Shown piece after piece: positions 28,977 to 38,603 of a stretch of 64,000 nucleotides of DNA. The DNA lies in the NCBI RefSeq assembly GCF_002204185.1, contig NZ_MXPU01000002.1, forward strand, positions 186,001 through 250,000, written 5' to 3'. Position numbers and translations under genes: made by a program. The stretch's first letter is position 1. The number at the start of each line of letters is the position of its first letter. The notes beneath the pieces were generated by a model. The model was given only the letters and a program-made list of their open reading frames with translations. It was not told the origin of the DNA and made no database searches. This DNA comes from Rhizobium esperanzae. GTDB taxonomy: Bacteria > Pseudomonadota > Alphaproteobacteria > Rhizobiales > Rhizobiaceae.

Positions 28977-29330
28977 TCAACTTTTATGAACGAGAATATT
29001 CACCAGCCGGTCGAAAGGATCGCGCACGTAGAAGCGCCTGACGCCCCAGGGCTCGTCGGCCGGCCCGTATTCGATCGGAACGCCGGCAGCAGACATCGCC
29101 TCGAAAGCAGCATCGAGATCATCCACCTCGATGGAGAGATCGGGCACCGGAGTCCCGGAGCCGCCTTGGCTGGCGACACTGAGCTGAACCTTCATGGAAG
29201 TATTCGCGCCGAACGTGACGATCCAGCCGAGATCCATCATCAGATCAAGCCCGAGAAGATCCTGATAGAAACGTTTGGCGGCCATGATGTCGGGCGCCTG
29301 GATATTGGCGACGATGCGCAGGACTTTCAT
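28977..29330 (-). CDS. VOC-superfamily (glyoxalase/bleomycin-resistance-like) protein
   Basis: A 117-residue single-domain protein of the vicinal-oxygen-chelate fold. The beta-alpha-beta pattern is visible in RIVANIQAPDIMAAKRFYQDLLGLDL and in the second half DLSIEVDDLDAAFEAM with RRFYVRDPFDRLVNIL at the end. The substrate is unknown; the family includes glyoxalase I, dioxygenases and resistance proteins. GGAGAG lies a few bases before the ATG at 29330; an ATG at 29360 is less likely. It faces opgC and is followed by a palindrome. Confidence 0.85.
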   Translation of the reverse strand: MKVLRIVANIQAPDIMAAKRFYQDLLGLDLMMDLGWIVTFGANTSMKVQLSVASQGGSGTPVPDLSIEVDDLDAAFEAMSAAGVPIEYGPADEPWGVRRFYVRDPFDRLVNILVHKS

Positions 29331-29419
29331 ACCGCTCTCCTGAGTATCGGCTAGCGACAACAGCTTAGAGCCTTTCCGGGTTGGATTGAAGCATTGGGTT
29401 GGCTCGAACGGACTCGGAT

Positions 29420-29476
29420 GGTCGACCGGCCGGCGCGCATCGTAGCCAAGCTCTAAGGCCAGCCGGCCGGTCGATC
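29420..29476. repeat. GC-rich inverted repeat
   Basis: The arm GGTCGACCGGCCGGC (29420-29434) is matched by GCCGGCCGGTCGATC (29462-29476) with one mismatch across a 27-base loop. The rest of the 430-bp gap between the VOC gene and ndvA (29331-29758) shows no gene. The loop sequence, CGCATCGTAGCCAAGC and following, recalls another dispersed rhizobial element. Confidence 0.55.
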
Positions 29477-29699
29477 AACCGGCCCGTTTCAGCCAACAGA
29501 ATGCTAACAAGCTAGCCCGAAAAGGCTCAAGAGGGAATCGGCGACGTGATCGATCAGTCCGGTCACCAGACATGTCGTGCCTTGTGACGACCTCCTCTGC
29601 ACCGCTGAGACTTCCGTCTCGATCTCGCCTGGCAGAGAGGTGGCCGCCGGGACAAAGGAGGGCCACGCGGCTTTCTGCTATCCCAGAAAGTTCCCCCGG

Positions 29700-29740
29700 A
29701 AAAACAAAAGGCCGGAAGAGCGCCTGCCCTTCCGGTTTTA
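29700..29740 (-). terminator. Rho-independent terminator of ndvA
   Basis: Read on the minus strand, the stem CCGGAAG and CTTCCGG (plus-strand 29729-29735 and 29712-29718) is followed by CCTTTTGTTTTT. It begins 24 bp after the ndvA stop codon. Confidence 0.85.
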
Positions 29741-29758
29741 TCCTGTAACCCGAAGCGC

Positions 29759-31522
29759 TCAGGCGGCTTCGGTGGTGTGGGCCTTGCGGACTTCTTCGTC
29801 CGTCAGGATGCCGCTGGCGCGCAGCAGCGCGGCGAAGCGGCCGTTGCTGTGGCTGAGCTCATCGAAGCCACCCTGCTCGACGACGCGTCCATCATCAAGG
29901 AAGAGCACCATATCGGCTTCGCGGACCGTCGAGAGGCGGTGGGCGATAATGAAGGTGGTGCGGTTCTGCCGCAGATTGTCGATCGCTGCCTTGACGCGGG
30001 CTTCGGTCTCGACGTCGAGCGCCGAAGTTGCCTCATCGAGCACCAGGATCGGCGCGTCTTTGAGGATGGCGCGGGCAATCGCGATGCGCTGACGTTCACC
30101 ACCGGACAGCTTGTTGCCGCGTTCGCCGACATGAGTATCGTAACGATCCTCACGGGTCTCGATGAAGTCGGCGGCGGCGGCGGCTTCGGCCGCACGGCGC
30201 ATGTCCTCCTCGCTCGCACCTTCGCGGCCGAGGCGGATATTGTCGCTGATCGAACGATTCAGCAGGCCCGCATCCTGGAAGACGGTAGCGATATGGCGAC
30301 GCAGTGACTTCCGGGTCACTTTGGTGATATCGGTGCCGTCAACGAGGATCTGGCCGCCCTGCGGGTCGTAAACGCGCTGCAGCAGGTTGACCAGCGTCGT
30401 CTTGCCGGCGCCGGTCGGGCCGACGATGGCGACCGTCTGGCCTGCCTTCACCGAGAAGGAGACATTGTGCAGGCCCTGCGAGCTGTTGCCGAAGCCGAAG
30501 GAGACGTCGCGGAATTCGACCGCACCCTTGACGTTCTTGATCTCGCTGTTGCCGGCCGGCTCTTCACGGTCGCGCACCGAGTCTTCGAGCGTGTAGAAGT
30601 CCTCGAGCTTGGAGCGGGCCTCGAAGATCTGCGTCGCGAATTGGCGCATCAGGTCGAGACGGGCGATCAGCAGGTTGGCAAAGCCGATGAAGGCAATGAC
30701 GTCACCGATGCGCAGCTCGCCGGACTGGACAAGCATCGTGCCGATGATCAGAACCACCATCATCGCGATGGTCGAGGCCATGCGGTTCAGCGCGCTGGCG
30801 AGCGCCCACCAGTCGAGCACCGGATACTGCGCTTCGAGCAGCCGGTTGGCGAAGGATTTCAACGCCTTGGTTTCCGCTTCGATACGGTTGTAGCTATGCA
30901 GAACGGAGACGTTGCTGATCGAATCGCTGACATGCGAGAAGACGGTATGGTAGTGGTTTTCGACCGAAGCCTGGCCATCCTTGGTACGGCTCATGACCAC
31001 GCGGCCGATCAGCCAATAGGCGATGCCAAGCACGATCAGCACGGCGGAGAGGCGCAAGTCCATCGACATTGCTGTCGGCACCAGCAGGGACAGCGCAATG
31101 GCCGTCGACAGGTGGTTGCGCATGAACTCAAGCCAGAGGCCGAACAGCGTTTCACAGGCACGCAGCAGCGTATGCAGCGCGTTGGAGGTGCCGCGCTGAT
31201 GGTGCCAGGCAAGCGGCATGGAAATGATGCGGCCGAAGGCTTCCGTCAGCAGCGTTGCCCGCCGGCCATGAGCAAGCCGGTCGGCCTCGCGGGATACCAG
31301 AACGAAGGCGACAGTATTGAACACGGCGAAACCAGCCCACATGAAGAGGATGGGTTTGACTTCGCCCTTGCCCGATATCGCATCGATGATGCGACCGAAC
31401 AGGATCGGTTCCGCAATGGTGATGGTCGCCAGAACAATGTTGGCGATAACGACCAGGGATACGCGGAGCTTGTAAGCGCCAAGATAGCGCAGAGCTCTTG
31501 CATAGACCTTGAATAGCGACAC
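29759..31522 (-). CDS. ndvA: Cyclic beta-1,2-glucan ABC exporter
   Basis: A 587-residue fused ABC exporter: an N-terminal membrane domain of about six spans and a C-terminal ATPase with Walker A GPTGAGKTT, signature LSGGERQRIAIARAI and Walker B ILVLDEATSALD. It moves the cyclic glucan made by NdvB from cytoplasm to periplasm, presumably as a homodimer. I place the start at a GTG (31522), giving VSLFKVYARALRYLG and 587 residues, the length I recall for rhizobial NdvA. AGAGG stands six bases before this GTG, while the ATG at 31540 has no ribosome site and six extra residues. It is convergent with the ndvB-opgC unit and divergent from expR. Confidence 0.95.
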   Translation of the reverse strand: MSLFKVYARALRYLGAYKLRVSLVVIANIVLATITIAEPILFGRIIDAISGKGEVKPILFMWAGFAVFNTVAFVLVSREADRLAHGRRATLLTEAFGRIISMPLAWHHQRGTSNALHTLLRACETLFGLWLEFMRNHLSTAIALSLLVPTAMSMDLRLSAVLIVLGIAYWLIGRVVMSRTKDGQASVENHYHTVFSHVSDSISNVSVLHSYNRIEAETKALKSFANRLLEAQYPVLDWWALASALNRMASTIAMMVVLIIGTMLVQSGELRIGDVIAFIGFANLLIARLDLMRQFATQIFEARSKLEDFYTLEDSVRDREEPAGNSEIKNVKGAVEFRDVSFGFGNSSQGLHNVSFSVKAGQTVAIVGPTGAGKTTLVNLLQRVYDPQGGQILVDGTDITKVTRKSLRRHIATVFQDAGLLNRSISDNIRLGREGASEEDMRRAAEAAAAADFIETREDRYDTHVGERGNKLSGGERQRIAIARAILKDAPILVLDEATSALDVETEARVKAAIDNLRQNRTTFIIAHRLSTVREADMVLFLDDGRVVEQGGFDELSHSNGRFAALLRASGILTDEEVRKAHTTEAA

Positions 31523-31908
31523 GTCTAACCTCTTGTGCATCTGCGAAAACGGGAATGATGGGATGCTACAAAAGGCTACCTGAACCGGCGATTAACGGAG
31601 TATTCGGAATTCAGCCCGCCAAGTGGTTAACTTGATTGCACGATCAGAGCTGCGACGAATTTGAAGCCGCCTCAATAGGATAGAACAGAGGGGCGCTCTC
31701 GGGCTCCTTAGATTTTTCGGCGCAGGGTCTGGCGCCCGAATTCCGCCATGATTATATCTGGCGACAATTTGCGCTTGCATTTTAATCAATGTTTAGCGCA
31801 GCATTAAATTAGAGACTGCATTTTTTGAAGAAGACCGTTACGCGACCAATCTGAACAGCCGCCAACGGCCTCGATGCGGGCATCAGGTGCGGGCAAAGGG
31901 CGCTATTT

Positions 31909-32664
31909 GTGAATATTAATTCTTTAATTCAATTGCTTGTCATTCTGGAAGAGTGCCCAAATCCGGACGCCGTCGTCACCGAACTCGAGCAGGTCCTCCA
32001 CGGTTCCGGTTTCCAGTATTACGGTCTGCTGCGACATTTGCAGCAAAACCCGGCGCAACAGAAGATCGAACTGCGCGCTGCGCCGCTTGCCGGCCGCTGG
32101 CCGGAACAATGGCTACAGATATATGCCGCAAAAAAATATGTCCGGATCGATCCGATGGTGCGTTATCTCGCGCATGCGCAACGGCCTTTCCGCTGGCGGG
32201 AGAGCATGGCAGCCTTCGACGGTGACGCGCATCAGCGCCGCATGGAGCAGATGATGGTTGATGCCTTCGGCCACGGATTGGAGGACGGCTATCTCTTTCC
32301 GATTCATGGGCGCAACGGCATTCTCGGCAGTCTCAGCCTCGGCGGCAAGCCGATCGACTTGTCGCCGGTGGAAATCGCGCTGCTCGAGGCCGTGGCGCGC
32401 AAGACCTTCTGGCGATTGCTTGACCTGAAAGGCGAGGCTGAGGCGCTGGAAACGATGCTGCCGACTGAGACGCCGCTGACGCGGCGCGAGATGGAAATCC
32501 TCCACTATCTTGCCGAAGGCATGACGTCGATGGAGATCAGCAAAATGCTGAAGATCTCAAACCATACCGTCGACTGGTACATGAACGGTCTGCAGGCCAA
32601 GCTGAAGGCAAAGAACAGGCAGCAGGCGGTGGCGCTCGCCTTCCGCCACGGTCTGATAAGCTAG
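31909..32664 (+). CDS. expR: LuxR-family quorum-sensing regulator ExpR
   Basis: A 251-residue regulator with an N-terminal autoinducer-binding domain and a C-terminal LuxR helix-turn-helix (LTRREMEILHYLAEG, residues 188 on, then HTVDWYMNGLQAKLKAKNR). The conserved ligand-pocket residues W68, Y72, D81, P82 and W96 are all present, so it can probably bind an acyl-homoserine lactone. No luxI-type synthase lies in the window, making it an orphan receptor. Its position between ndvA and pyc is the same as that of expR in Sinorhizobium meliloti, where it controls exopolysaccharide and motility genes. The frame starts with GTG (31909) and the ribosome site is weak. The 390 bp upstream are AT-richer and hold the divergent ndvA and expR promoters but no gene. 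Confidence 0.88.
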   Translation: MNINSLIQLLVILEECPNPDAVVTELEQVLHGSGFQYYGLLRHLQQNPAQQKIELRAAPLAGRWPEQWLQIYAAKKYVRIDPMVRYLAHAQRPFRWRESMAAFDGDAHQRRMEQMMVDAFGHGLEDGYLFPIHGRNGILGSLSLGGKPIDLSPVEIALLEAVARKTFWRLLDLKGEAEALETMLPTETPLTRREMEILHYLAEGMTSMEISKMLKISNHTVDWYMNGLQAKLKAKNRQQAVALAFRHGLIS

Positions 32665-32837
32665 GCTTTTTCTATCCATCTCGCTGAAATCGCCGCATCA
32701 TGTCGGCCGACAGCCACTGGCATGGCGAGAAAGTGCATTTCGCAGTCGCAAGAGAAATTGAACTTCCCGTGACAAGAAGTTAAGAATTTTCTTCGCGGGT
32801 GCAGCATGCCCGTGTCTGAACGACGGAGGAGACCGTT

Positions 32838-35800
32838 TTGCCCATATCCAAGATACTCGTTGCCAACCGCTCCGAAATAGCCATTCGCGTGTTCCGCGCG
32901 GCCAACGAGCTTGGAATAAAAACGGTGGCGATCTGGGCGGAGGAGGACAAGCTGGCGCTGCACCGCTTCAAGGCGGACGAAAGCTATCAGGTCGGCCGCG
33001 GTCCGCATCTTGCCCGCGATCTCGGGCCGATCGAAAGTTATCTGTCGATCGACGAGGTGATCCGTGTCGCCAAGCTTTCCGGTGCCGACGCCATCCATCC
33101 GGGCTACGGACTCCTGTCGGAGAGCCCGGAATTCGTCGATGCCTGCAACAAGGCCGGCATCATCTTCATCGGTCCGAAAGCCGATACGATGCGCCAGCTC
33201 GGCAACAAGGTCGCTGCGCGCAACTTGGCGATCTCGGTCGGCGTCCCGGTCGTGCCGGCGACCGAACCGCTGCCGGACGATATGAAGGAAGTCGCCAGGA
33301 TGGCGGCCGAAATCGGCTATCCTGTCATGCTGAAGGCCTCCTGGGGCGGCGGCGGTCGCGGCATGCGCGTCATCCGTTCCGAGGCCGATCTCGCCAAGGA
33401 AGTGACCGAAGCCAAGCGCGAGGCGATGGCCGCCTTCGGCAAGGATGAGGTCTATCTCGAAAAGCTCGTCGAGCGCGCCCGCCACGTCGAAAGCCAGATC
33501 CTCGGCGACACCCACGGCAATGTCGTGCATCTCTTTGAGCGCGACTGTTCCGTTCAGCGCCGCAATCAGAAGGTCGTCGAGCGGGCGCCCGCACCCTATC
33601 TCACCGAAGCGCAGCGCCAGGAGCTTGCCGCCTATTCGCTGAAGATCGCGCAGGCGACCAATTATATCGGCGCCGGCACCGTCGAATATCTCATGGATGC
33701 CGATACCGGCAAATTCTACTTCATCGAAGTCAATCCGCGCATCCAGGTCGAGCACACGGTGACTGAGGTCGTCACCGGCATCGATATCGTCAAGGCGCAG
33801 ATCCATATTCTTGACGGCTTTGCCATCGGCACGCCGGAATCGGGTGTGCCGAAGCAGGAAAACATCCGCCTCAACGGTCACGCCCTGCAGTGCCGCGTGA
33901 CGACGGAAGATCCGGAGCACAACTTCATTCCGGATTACGGCCGCATCACCGCCTATCGTTCGGCCTCCGGCTTCGGTATCCGCCTTGACGGCGGCACCTC
34001 CTATTCCGGCGCCATCATCACCCGCTATTACGATCCGCTGCTCGTCAAGGTCACGGCCTGGGCGCCGAACCCGCTGGAAGCCATTTCCCGCATGGACCGG
34101 GCGCTGCGCGAATTCCGTATCCGCGGGGTCGCCACCAACCTGACCTTCCTCGAAGCGATCATCGGCCACCCAAAATTCCGCGACAACAGCTACACCACCC
34201 GCTTTATCGACACGACGCCGGAGCTCTTCCAGCAGGTCAAGCGCCAGGACCGGGCAACGAAGCTGCTGACCTATCTCGCCGACGTCACCGTCAACGGCCA
34301 TCCCGAGGCCAAGGACAGGCCGAAGCCGCTGGAAAATGCTGCCAGGCCGGTGGTGCCCTATGCCAATGGCAATGGGGTGAAGGACGGCACCAAGCAACTG
34401 CTCGACACGCTCGGCCCGCAGAAATTCGGCGAATGGATGCGCAACGAGAAGCGGGTGCTTCTGACCGACACGACGATGCGCGACGGTCACCAGTCGCTGC
34501 TCGCCACCCGCATGCGCACCTATGACATCGCCAGGATCGCCGGCACCTATGCGCATGCGCTGCCGAACCTCTTGTCGCTCGAATGCTGGGGCGGCGCCAC
34601 CTTCGACGTCTCGATGCGCTTCCTCACCGAAGATCCGTGGGAGCGGCTGGCGCTGATCCGCGAGGGGGCGCCGAACCTGCTCCTGCAGATGCTGCTGCGC
34701 GGCGCCAATGGTGTGGGCTACACCAACTATCCCGACAATGTCGTCAAATACTTCGTCCGCCAGGCGGCCAAGGGCGGCATCGATCTCTTCCGCGTCTTCG
34801 ACTGCCTGAACTGGGTCGAGAACATGCGCGTGTCGATGGATGCCATTGCCGAGGAGAACAAGCTCTGCGAGGCGGCGATCTGCTATACCGGCGACATCCT
34901 CAATTCCGCCCGCCCGAAATACGACCTGAAATATTACACCAACCTTGCCGTCGAGCTTGAGAAGGCCGGCGCCCATATCATTGCGGTCAAGGATATGGCG
35001 GGCCTTCTGAAGCCGGCTGCTGCCAAGGTTCTGTTCAAGGCGCTGCGTGAAGCGACCGGCCTGCCGATCCATTTCCACACGCATGACACCTCGGGCATTG
35101 CGGCGGCAACGGTTCTTGCCGCCGTCGAAGCCGGTGTCGATGCCGTCGACGCGGCAATGGATGCGCTGTCCGGCAATACCTCGCAGCCCTGTCTCGGCTC
35201 GATCGTCGAGGCGCTCTCCGGCTCCGAGCGCGATCCCGGCCTCGATCCGGAATGGATCCGCCGCATCTCCTTCTATTGGGAAGCGGTGCGCAACCAGTAT
35301 GCCGCCTTCGAAAGCGATCTCAAAGGGCCGGCATCGGAGGTCTATCTGCATGAAATGCCGGGCGGTCAGTTCACCAACCTCAAGGAACAGGCCCGCTCGC
35401 TGGGGTTGGAAACCCGCTGGCACCAGGTGGCGCAGGCCTATGCCGACGCCAACCAGATGTTCGGCGATATCGTCAAGGTGACGCCCTCCTCCAAGGTCGT
35501 TGGCGACATGGCGCTGATGATGGTCAGCCAGGACCTGACGGTCGCCGACGTCGTCAGCCCCGAGCGCGAAGTCTCCTTCCCGGAATCGGTGGTCTCGATG
35601 CTGAAGGGCGATCTCGGCCAGCCGCCGTCGGGATGGCCGGCAGCGCTGCAGAAGAAGGCGCTGAAGGGCGAAAAACCCTATACGGTGCGTCCCGGCTCAC
35701 TGCTCAAGGAAGCCGATCTCGATGCCGAGCGCAAGGTCATTGAGAGAAAGCTGGAGCGCGAGGTCAGCGACTTCGAATTCGCTTCTTATCTGATGTATCC

Positions 35801-36302
35801 GAAGGTCTTCACCGACTTTGCGCTCGCCTCCGATACCTATGGCCCCGTCTCGGTGCTGCCGACGCCCGCCTATTTCTACGGGCTGGCTGACGGCGAGGAG
35901 CTGTTTGCCGATATCGAGAAGGGCAAGACGCTCGTCATCGTCAACCAGGCGATGAGCGCCACCGACAGCCAGGGCATGGTCACCGTCTTCTTTGAGCTCA
36001 ACGGCCAGCCGCGCCGCATCAAGGTGCCCGACCGGGCCCATGGGGCGACCGGGGCGGCCGTGCGCCGCAAGGCCGAGATCGGCAACGCCGTCCATGTCGG
36101 CGCGCCGATGCCCGGCGTCATCAGCCGCGTCTTCGCCTCGCCGGGCCAAGCCGTCAGTGCCGGTGACGTGCTCGTCTCCATCGAGGCGATGAAGATGGAA
36201 ACCGCGATCCATGCGGAAAAGGACGGCACCATTGCCGAAGTGCTGGTCAAGGCCGGCGACCAGATCGATGCGAAGGACCTACTGGTGGTTTACGGCGGAT
36301 GA
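32838..36302 (+). CDS. pyc: Pyruvate carboxylase
   Basis: A 1154-residue biotin enzyme that carboxylates pyruvate to oxaloacetate. The biotin carboxylase domain fills residues 1-450 (ATP-grasp loop SWGGGGRGM), the carboxyltransferase domain begins near residue 540 (LLTDTTMRDGHQSL), and the C-terminal carrier domain has the biotin-accepting lysine K1119 in EAMKMET, the same residue number as in the R. etli enzyme. The start codon is TTG (32838) with GGAGGAGA before it. It replenishes the TCA cycle on sugars and pyruvate. No transcription partner is evident, and a terminator follows at 36410. Confidence 0.98.
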   Translation: MPISKILVANRSEIAIRVFRAANELGIKTVAIWAEEDKLALHRFKADESYQVGRGPHLARDLGPIESYLSIDEVIRVAKLSGADAIHPGYGLLSESPEFVDACNKAGIIFIGPKADTMRQLGNKVAARNLAISVGVPVVPATEPLPDDMKEVARMAAEIGYPVMLKASWGGGGRGMRVIRSEADLAKEVTEAKREAMAAFGKDEVYLEKLVERARHVESQILGDTHGNVVHLFERDCSVQRRNQKVVERAPAPYLTEAQRQELAAYSLKIAQATNYIGAGTVEYLMDADTGKFYFIEVNPRIQVEHTVTEVVTGIDIVKAQIHILDGFAIGTPESGVPKQENIRLNGHALQCRVTTEDPEHNFIPDYGRITAYRSASGFGIRLDGGTSYSGAIITRYYDPLLVKVTAWAPNPLEAISRMDRALREFRIRGVATNLTFLEAIIGHPKFRDNSYTTRFIDTTPELFQQVKRQDRATKLLTYLADVTVNGHPEAKDRPKPLENAARPVVPYANGNGVKDGTKQLLDTLGPQKFGEWMRNEKRVLLTDTTMRDGHQSLLATRMRTYDIARIAGTYAHALPNLLSLECWGGATFDVSMRFLTEDPWERLALIREGAPNLLLQMLLRGANGVGYTNYPDNVVKYFVRQAAKGGIDLFRVFDCLNWVENMRVSMDAIAEENKLCEAAICYTGDILNSARPKYDLKYYTNLAVELEKAGAHIIAVKDMAGLLKPAAAKVLFKALREATGLPIHFHTHDTSGIAAATVLAAVEAGVDAVDAAMDALSGNTSQPCLGSIVEALSGSERDPGLDPEWIRRISFYWEAVRNQYAAFESDLKGPASEVYLHEMPGGQFTNLKEQARSLGLETRWHQVAQAYADANQMFGDIVKVTPSSKVVGDMALMMVSQDLTVADVVSPEREVSFPESVVSMLKGDLGQPPSGWPAALQKKALKGEKPYTVRPGSLLKEADLDAERKVIERKLEREVSDFEFASYLMYPKVFTDFALASDTYGPVSVLPTPAYFYGLADGEELFADIEKGKTLVIVNQAMSATDSQGMVTVFFELNGQPRRIKVPDRAHGATGAAVRRKAEIGNAVHVGAPMPGVISRVFASPGQAVSAGDVLVSIEAMKMETAIHAEKDGTIAEVLVKAGDQIDAKDLLVVYGG

Positions 36303-36409
36303 GCGAACGGCACGAAAGGTTTCGTCCGCCCGTCCTTGCCAGGTCGGGCTGATCACCCGATTGTGTAGAGCCAGGCTGTTAAAAGGCCGGCTTTTTCGAA
36401 AAGCGAATG

Positions 36410-36442
36410 GCCTCCTCGCCTTGCCCGGCGGGGAGGCTTTTT
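36410..36442 (+). terminator. Intrinsic terminator downstream of pyc
   Basis: The stem GCCTCCTCGCC (36410-36420) pairs with GGCGGGGAGGC (36427-36437), with one G-T pair, followed by TTTTT. It lies about 110 bp after the pyc stop. Confidence 0.8.
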
Positions 36443-36492
36443 CGTAGACTTGCCTGCCTGCCCCCTCCCAAGATCAATCAGGAAACGATTTC

Positions 36493-37065
36493 ATGAGCAA
36501 ATTGAAGATCGCCGTCATTATCGGCAGCACTCGTATTGGCCGTTTTGCCGAACATCCGGCAAAATGGATTGCCGGGCTCGTCGGCCAACGCTCCGATCTG
36601 GAAGTCGAGGTTCTCGATCTTCTCGACTATCCCATGCATTTCTTTGGCGAAGAGCGCGCCACCACGGCGGAAAGCGACACCGCCGAGCGCTGGAAGAAGA
36701 AGCTGCGCGAATTTGACGGCTACATATTCACCGTCGCCGAGTACAATCATGCGCCAACGGCGGTTCTGAAGAACGCTATCGATCTCGGCGAGTTCATCCA
36801 GAAGCCGGTCGCCTTCGTCGGTTACGGCGGCGTCGGCGGTGCGCGCGCCGTCGAGCATCTGAGGCTGATCTTCGTGGAAATGGGCGCCGCCTCGGTGAAA
36901 ACGGGCGTGCACATCGCTTTCAGCGAATATCTGAGCGTGCTCAAGGAAGGCAAGAGCCTTGGCGATTACCCGCACCTCAACGAGGCGGCCAAGAACCAGC
37001 TCGATCAGCTCAGCTGGTGGGGCAACGCGTTGAAGGCAGCGCGTTCTGTCGTCACCTCAGCCTGA
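36493..37065 (+). CDS. NADPH-dependent FMN reductase / azoreductase-like flavoprotein
   Basis: A 190-residue flavodoxin-like oxidoreductase. The FMN phosphate-binding loop is IIGSTRIGRF near residues 9-18, and VAEYNHAPTAVLKNAIDLG is the family active-site segment. Such enzymes use NAD(P)H to reduce free FMN, quinones or azo dyes; the substrate here is unknown. An isolated gene between pyc and a convergent ABC transporter operon, with a palindromic terminator after it. Confidence 0.88.
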   Translation: MSKLKIAVIIGSTRIGRFAEHPAKWIAGLVGQRSDLEVEVLDLLDYPMHFFGEERATTAESDTAERWKKKLREFDGYIFTVAEYNHAPTAVLKNAIDLGEFIQKPVAFVGYGGVGGARAVEHLRLIFVEMGAASVKTGVHIAFSEYLSVLKEGKSLGDYPHLNEAAKNQLDQLSWWGNALKAARSVVTSA

Positions 37066-37088
37066 GGGCAGTTCGCCGAGAAGCAAAG

Positions 37089-37124
37089 CGTCTCACGTGA
37101 ATCACGATCCACGTGAGACGTTTC
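37089..37124. terminator. Bidirectional terminator between convergent genes
   Basis: A perfect 11-bp inverted repeat, CGTCTCACGTG (37089-37099) and CACGTGAGACG (37110-37120), with a 10-base loop. TTTC follows on the plus strand and GCTTTGCTT on the minus strand, so it can end the FMN-reductase transcript and the ABC operon coming from the right. Confidence 0.75.
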
Positions 37125-37884
37125 AGATATCGTAAGTATGGGCGGCGTTGATCGTTGAGATGAAGCGCTTGGTGCGTTCGCGCTTGGGCGCGCTGAAAAT
37201 GGCTTTCGCGCTGCCCGTTTCCACCACGCTTCCAGCCTCCAGGAAGACCACGTCATTGGCGATTTTCGAGGCGAGCCGGAGATCATGGGTGGCCATGACC
37301 ATCGTCGTGCCTTCGCGGGCAAGCTGACCCAGCACATCGACCACTTCCGCCGAAAGTTCCGGATCGAGCGCCGAGGTCGGCTCGTCGCAGAGAAGCACCC
37401 GCGGCGACGGCGCGAGTGCTCGGGCGATTGCCACGCGTTGCTGCTGACCACCCGATAAGGTCGAAGGCCAGGCATCGGTCTTGTGCGCCATGCCGACCTT
37501 GGTCAACAGTTCCATGGCGTGTTCGCGCGCTTTCTCTTTCGGCCACTTCAGCACCGTGACCAGACCTTCCATAACGTTTTCGATCGCGGTCTGATGCGGA
37601 AAGAGCTGGAAATTCTGGAAGACCATGCCGGTCTGACGGCGGATTTTCTGGATCGCCTGCCAGCCCAAGCGTTTGTCGGGCGCGAAGGAAAGCTCTTCCT
37701 CGCCGAGGCGGATCGCGCCCGATGTCGGGATCTCGAGCAGGTTGATGCAGCGCAGTAACGTGCTCTTGCCACCACCGGACGGCCCGACGAGCGCGGTGAC
37801 GCTGCCCTCGGGAATGCGAATGCTGATATCCTTCAATATGACGGCGTCGCCGAAGCGCTTCTCGAGGTTGGAAAGCTCGATCAT
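37123..37884 (-). CDS. Amino-acid ABC transporter ATP-binding protein
   Basis: A 253-residue ABC ATPase of the polar amino-acid uptake class (GlnQ/HisP type). Walker A is GPSGGGKST, the signature LSGGQQQRVAIARAL and Walker B VLLCDEPTSALD. The start at 37884 overlaps the permease stop by four bases (ATGA), so the two are translationally coupled; the frame is open much further upstream only as an antisense-free overlap with the permease gene. It is the last gene of a binding protein, permease, ATPase operon on the minus strand. Confidence 0.93.
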   Translation of the reverse strand: MIELSNLEKRFGDAVILKDISIRIPEGSVTALVGPSGGGKSTLLRCINLLEIPTSGAIRLGEEELSFAPDKRLGWQAIQKIRRQTGMVFQNFQLFPHQTAIENVMEGLVTVLKWPKEKAREHAMELLTKVGMAHKTDAWPSTLSGGQQQRVAIARALAPSPRVLLCDEPTSALDPELSAEVVDVLGQLAREGTTMVMATHDLRLASKIANDVVFLEAGSVVETGSAKAIFSAPKRERTKRFISTINAAHTYDI

Positions 37885-38540
37885 GCGTTTGCCTCCAGCA
37901 TGCCGCCATAACGCGCGAAACGACGTTCCAGCCGCACCTGCAGCTGCGAGAGGACGGAGCTGAGGACCAGATAGATCAGCGCCGCCTCGATATAAAGGAT
38001 CAGCGGCTCGTAGGTGGTGGCGACGATGCGTTGTGCCGCCTGGAAGAGCTCCGGCACGGTGATGGCGGCGGCAAGCGAGGTATCCTTGACCAGCGAGATA
38101 AAGGTGTTCGACAGAGGCGGCACGGCGACGCGGCCTGCCTGCGGCAGGATCGTCCGGCTCATCGCCTGACGCCAGCTCATGCCGATCGAATAGGCCGCTT
38201 CCCACTGGCCCTTCGGCACGGAGGAGATGACCGCGCGGATGATCTCTGAGCTGTAGGCGCCGATATTCAGGGTGAAGCCGATCAGCGCGGCAGGAAAGGC
38301 GTCGAGCAGAATGCCGATGCTCGGCAGGCCGTAAAAGATCACGAAGAGCTGGACGAGCAGTGGCGTGCCGCGAATAACCCAGACATAAAACCGGGCAATC
38401 GCCGCGACGGGCGCCGGACCGAAAAGACGGGCGATCGCCGTGATCAGGCCGAGGATCAGACCGAAGGTGAAGGAGAGCAGCGTCAGCGGAATGGTGAAGA
38501 TCAATCCCGCCCAGAGGAGCGAGGGAAGCGATTCCGCCAT
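37881..38540 (-). CDS. Amino-acid ABC transporter permease
   Basis: A polar amino-acid type permease of 219 residues from ATG 38540 (MAESLPSLLWAGLIF), with about five membrane spans and the EAA loop QWEAAYSIGMSWRQAMSRTILPQA. A TTG at 38561 would add LAHWLQL, which resembles the start of related permeases and may be the true start. The open frame continues to 38627, but that part runs into a dispersed repeat and is not conserved. The repeat occupies most of the gap to the binding-protein gene. Confidence 0.88.
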   Translation of the reverse strand: MAESLPSLLWAGLIFTIPLTLLSFTFGLILGLITAIARLFGPAPVAAIARFYVWVIRGTPLLVQLFVIFYGLPSIGILLDAFPAALIGFTLNIGAYSSEIIRAVISSVPKGQWEAAYSIGMSWRQAMSRTILPQAGRVAVPPLSNTFISLVKDTSLAAAITVPELFQAAQRIVATTYEPLILYIEAALIYLVLSSVLSQLQVRLERRFARYGGMLEANA

Positions 38541-38603
38541 CAGTTGGAGCCAGTGCGCCAAGGGGTGTTCTTTCCAGTCGGTGGGTCGTGGTGTTTCGGA
38601 ATA

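Noticed and set aside
32661..35423. A 920-codon minus-strand open frame opposite pyruvate carboxylase
   Set aside because: It is entirely antisense to pyc, whose motifs are complete. No ribosome site or recognisable domain.
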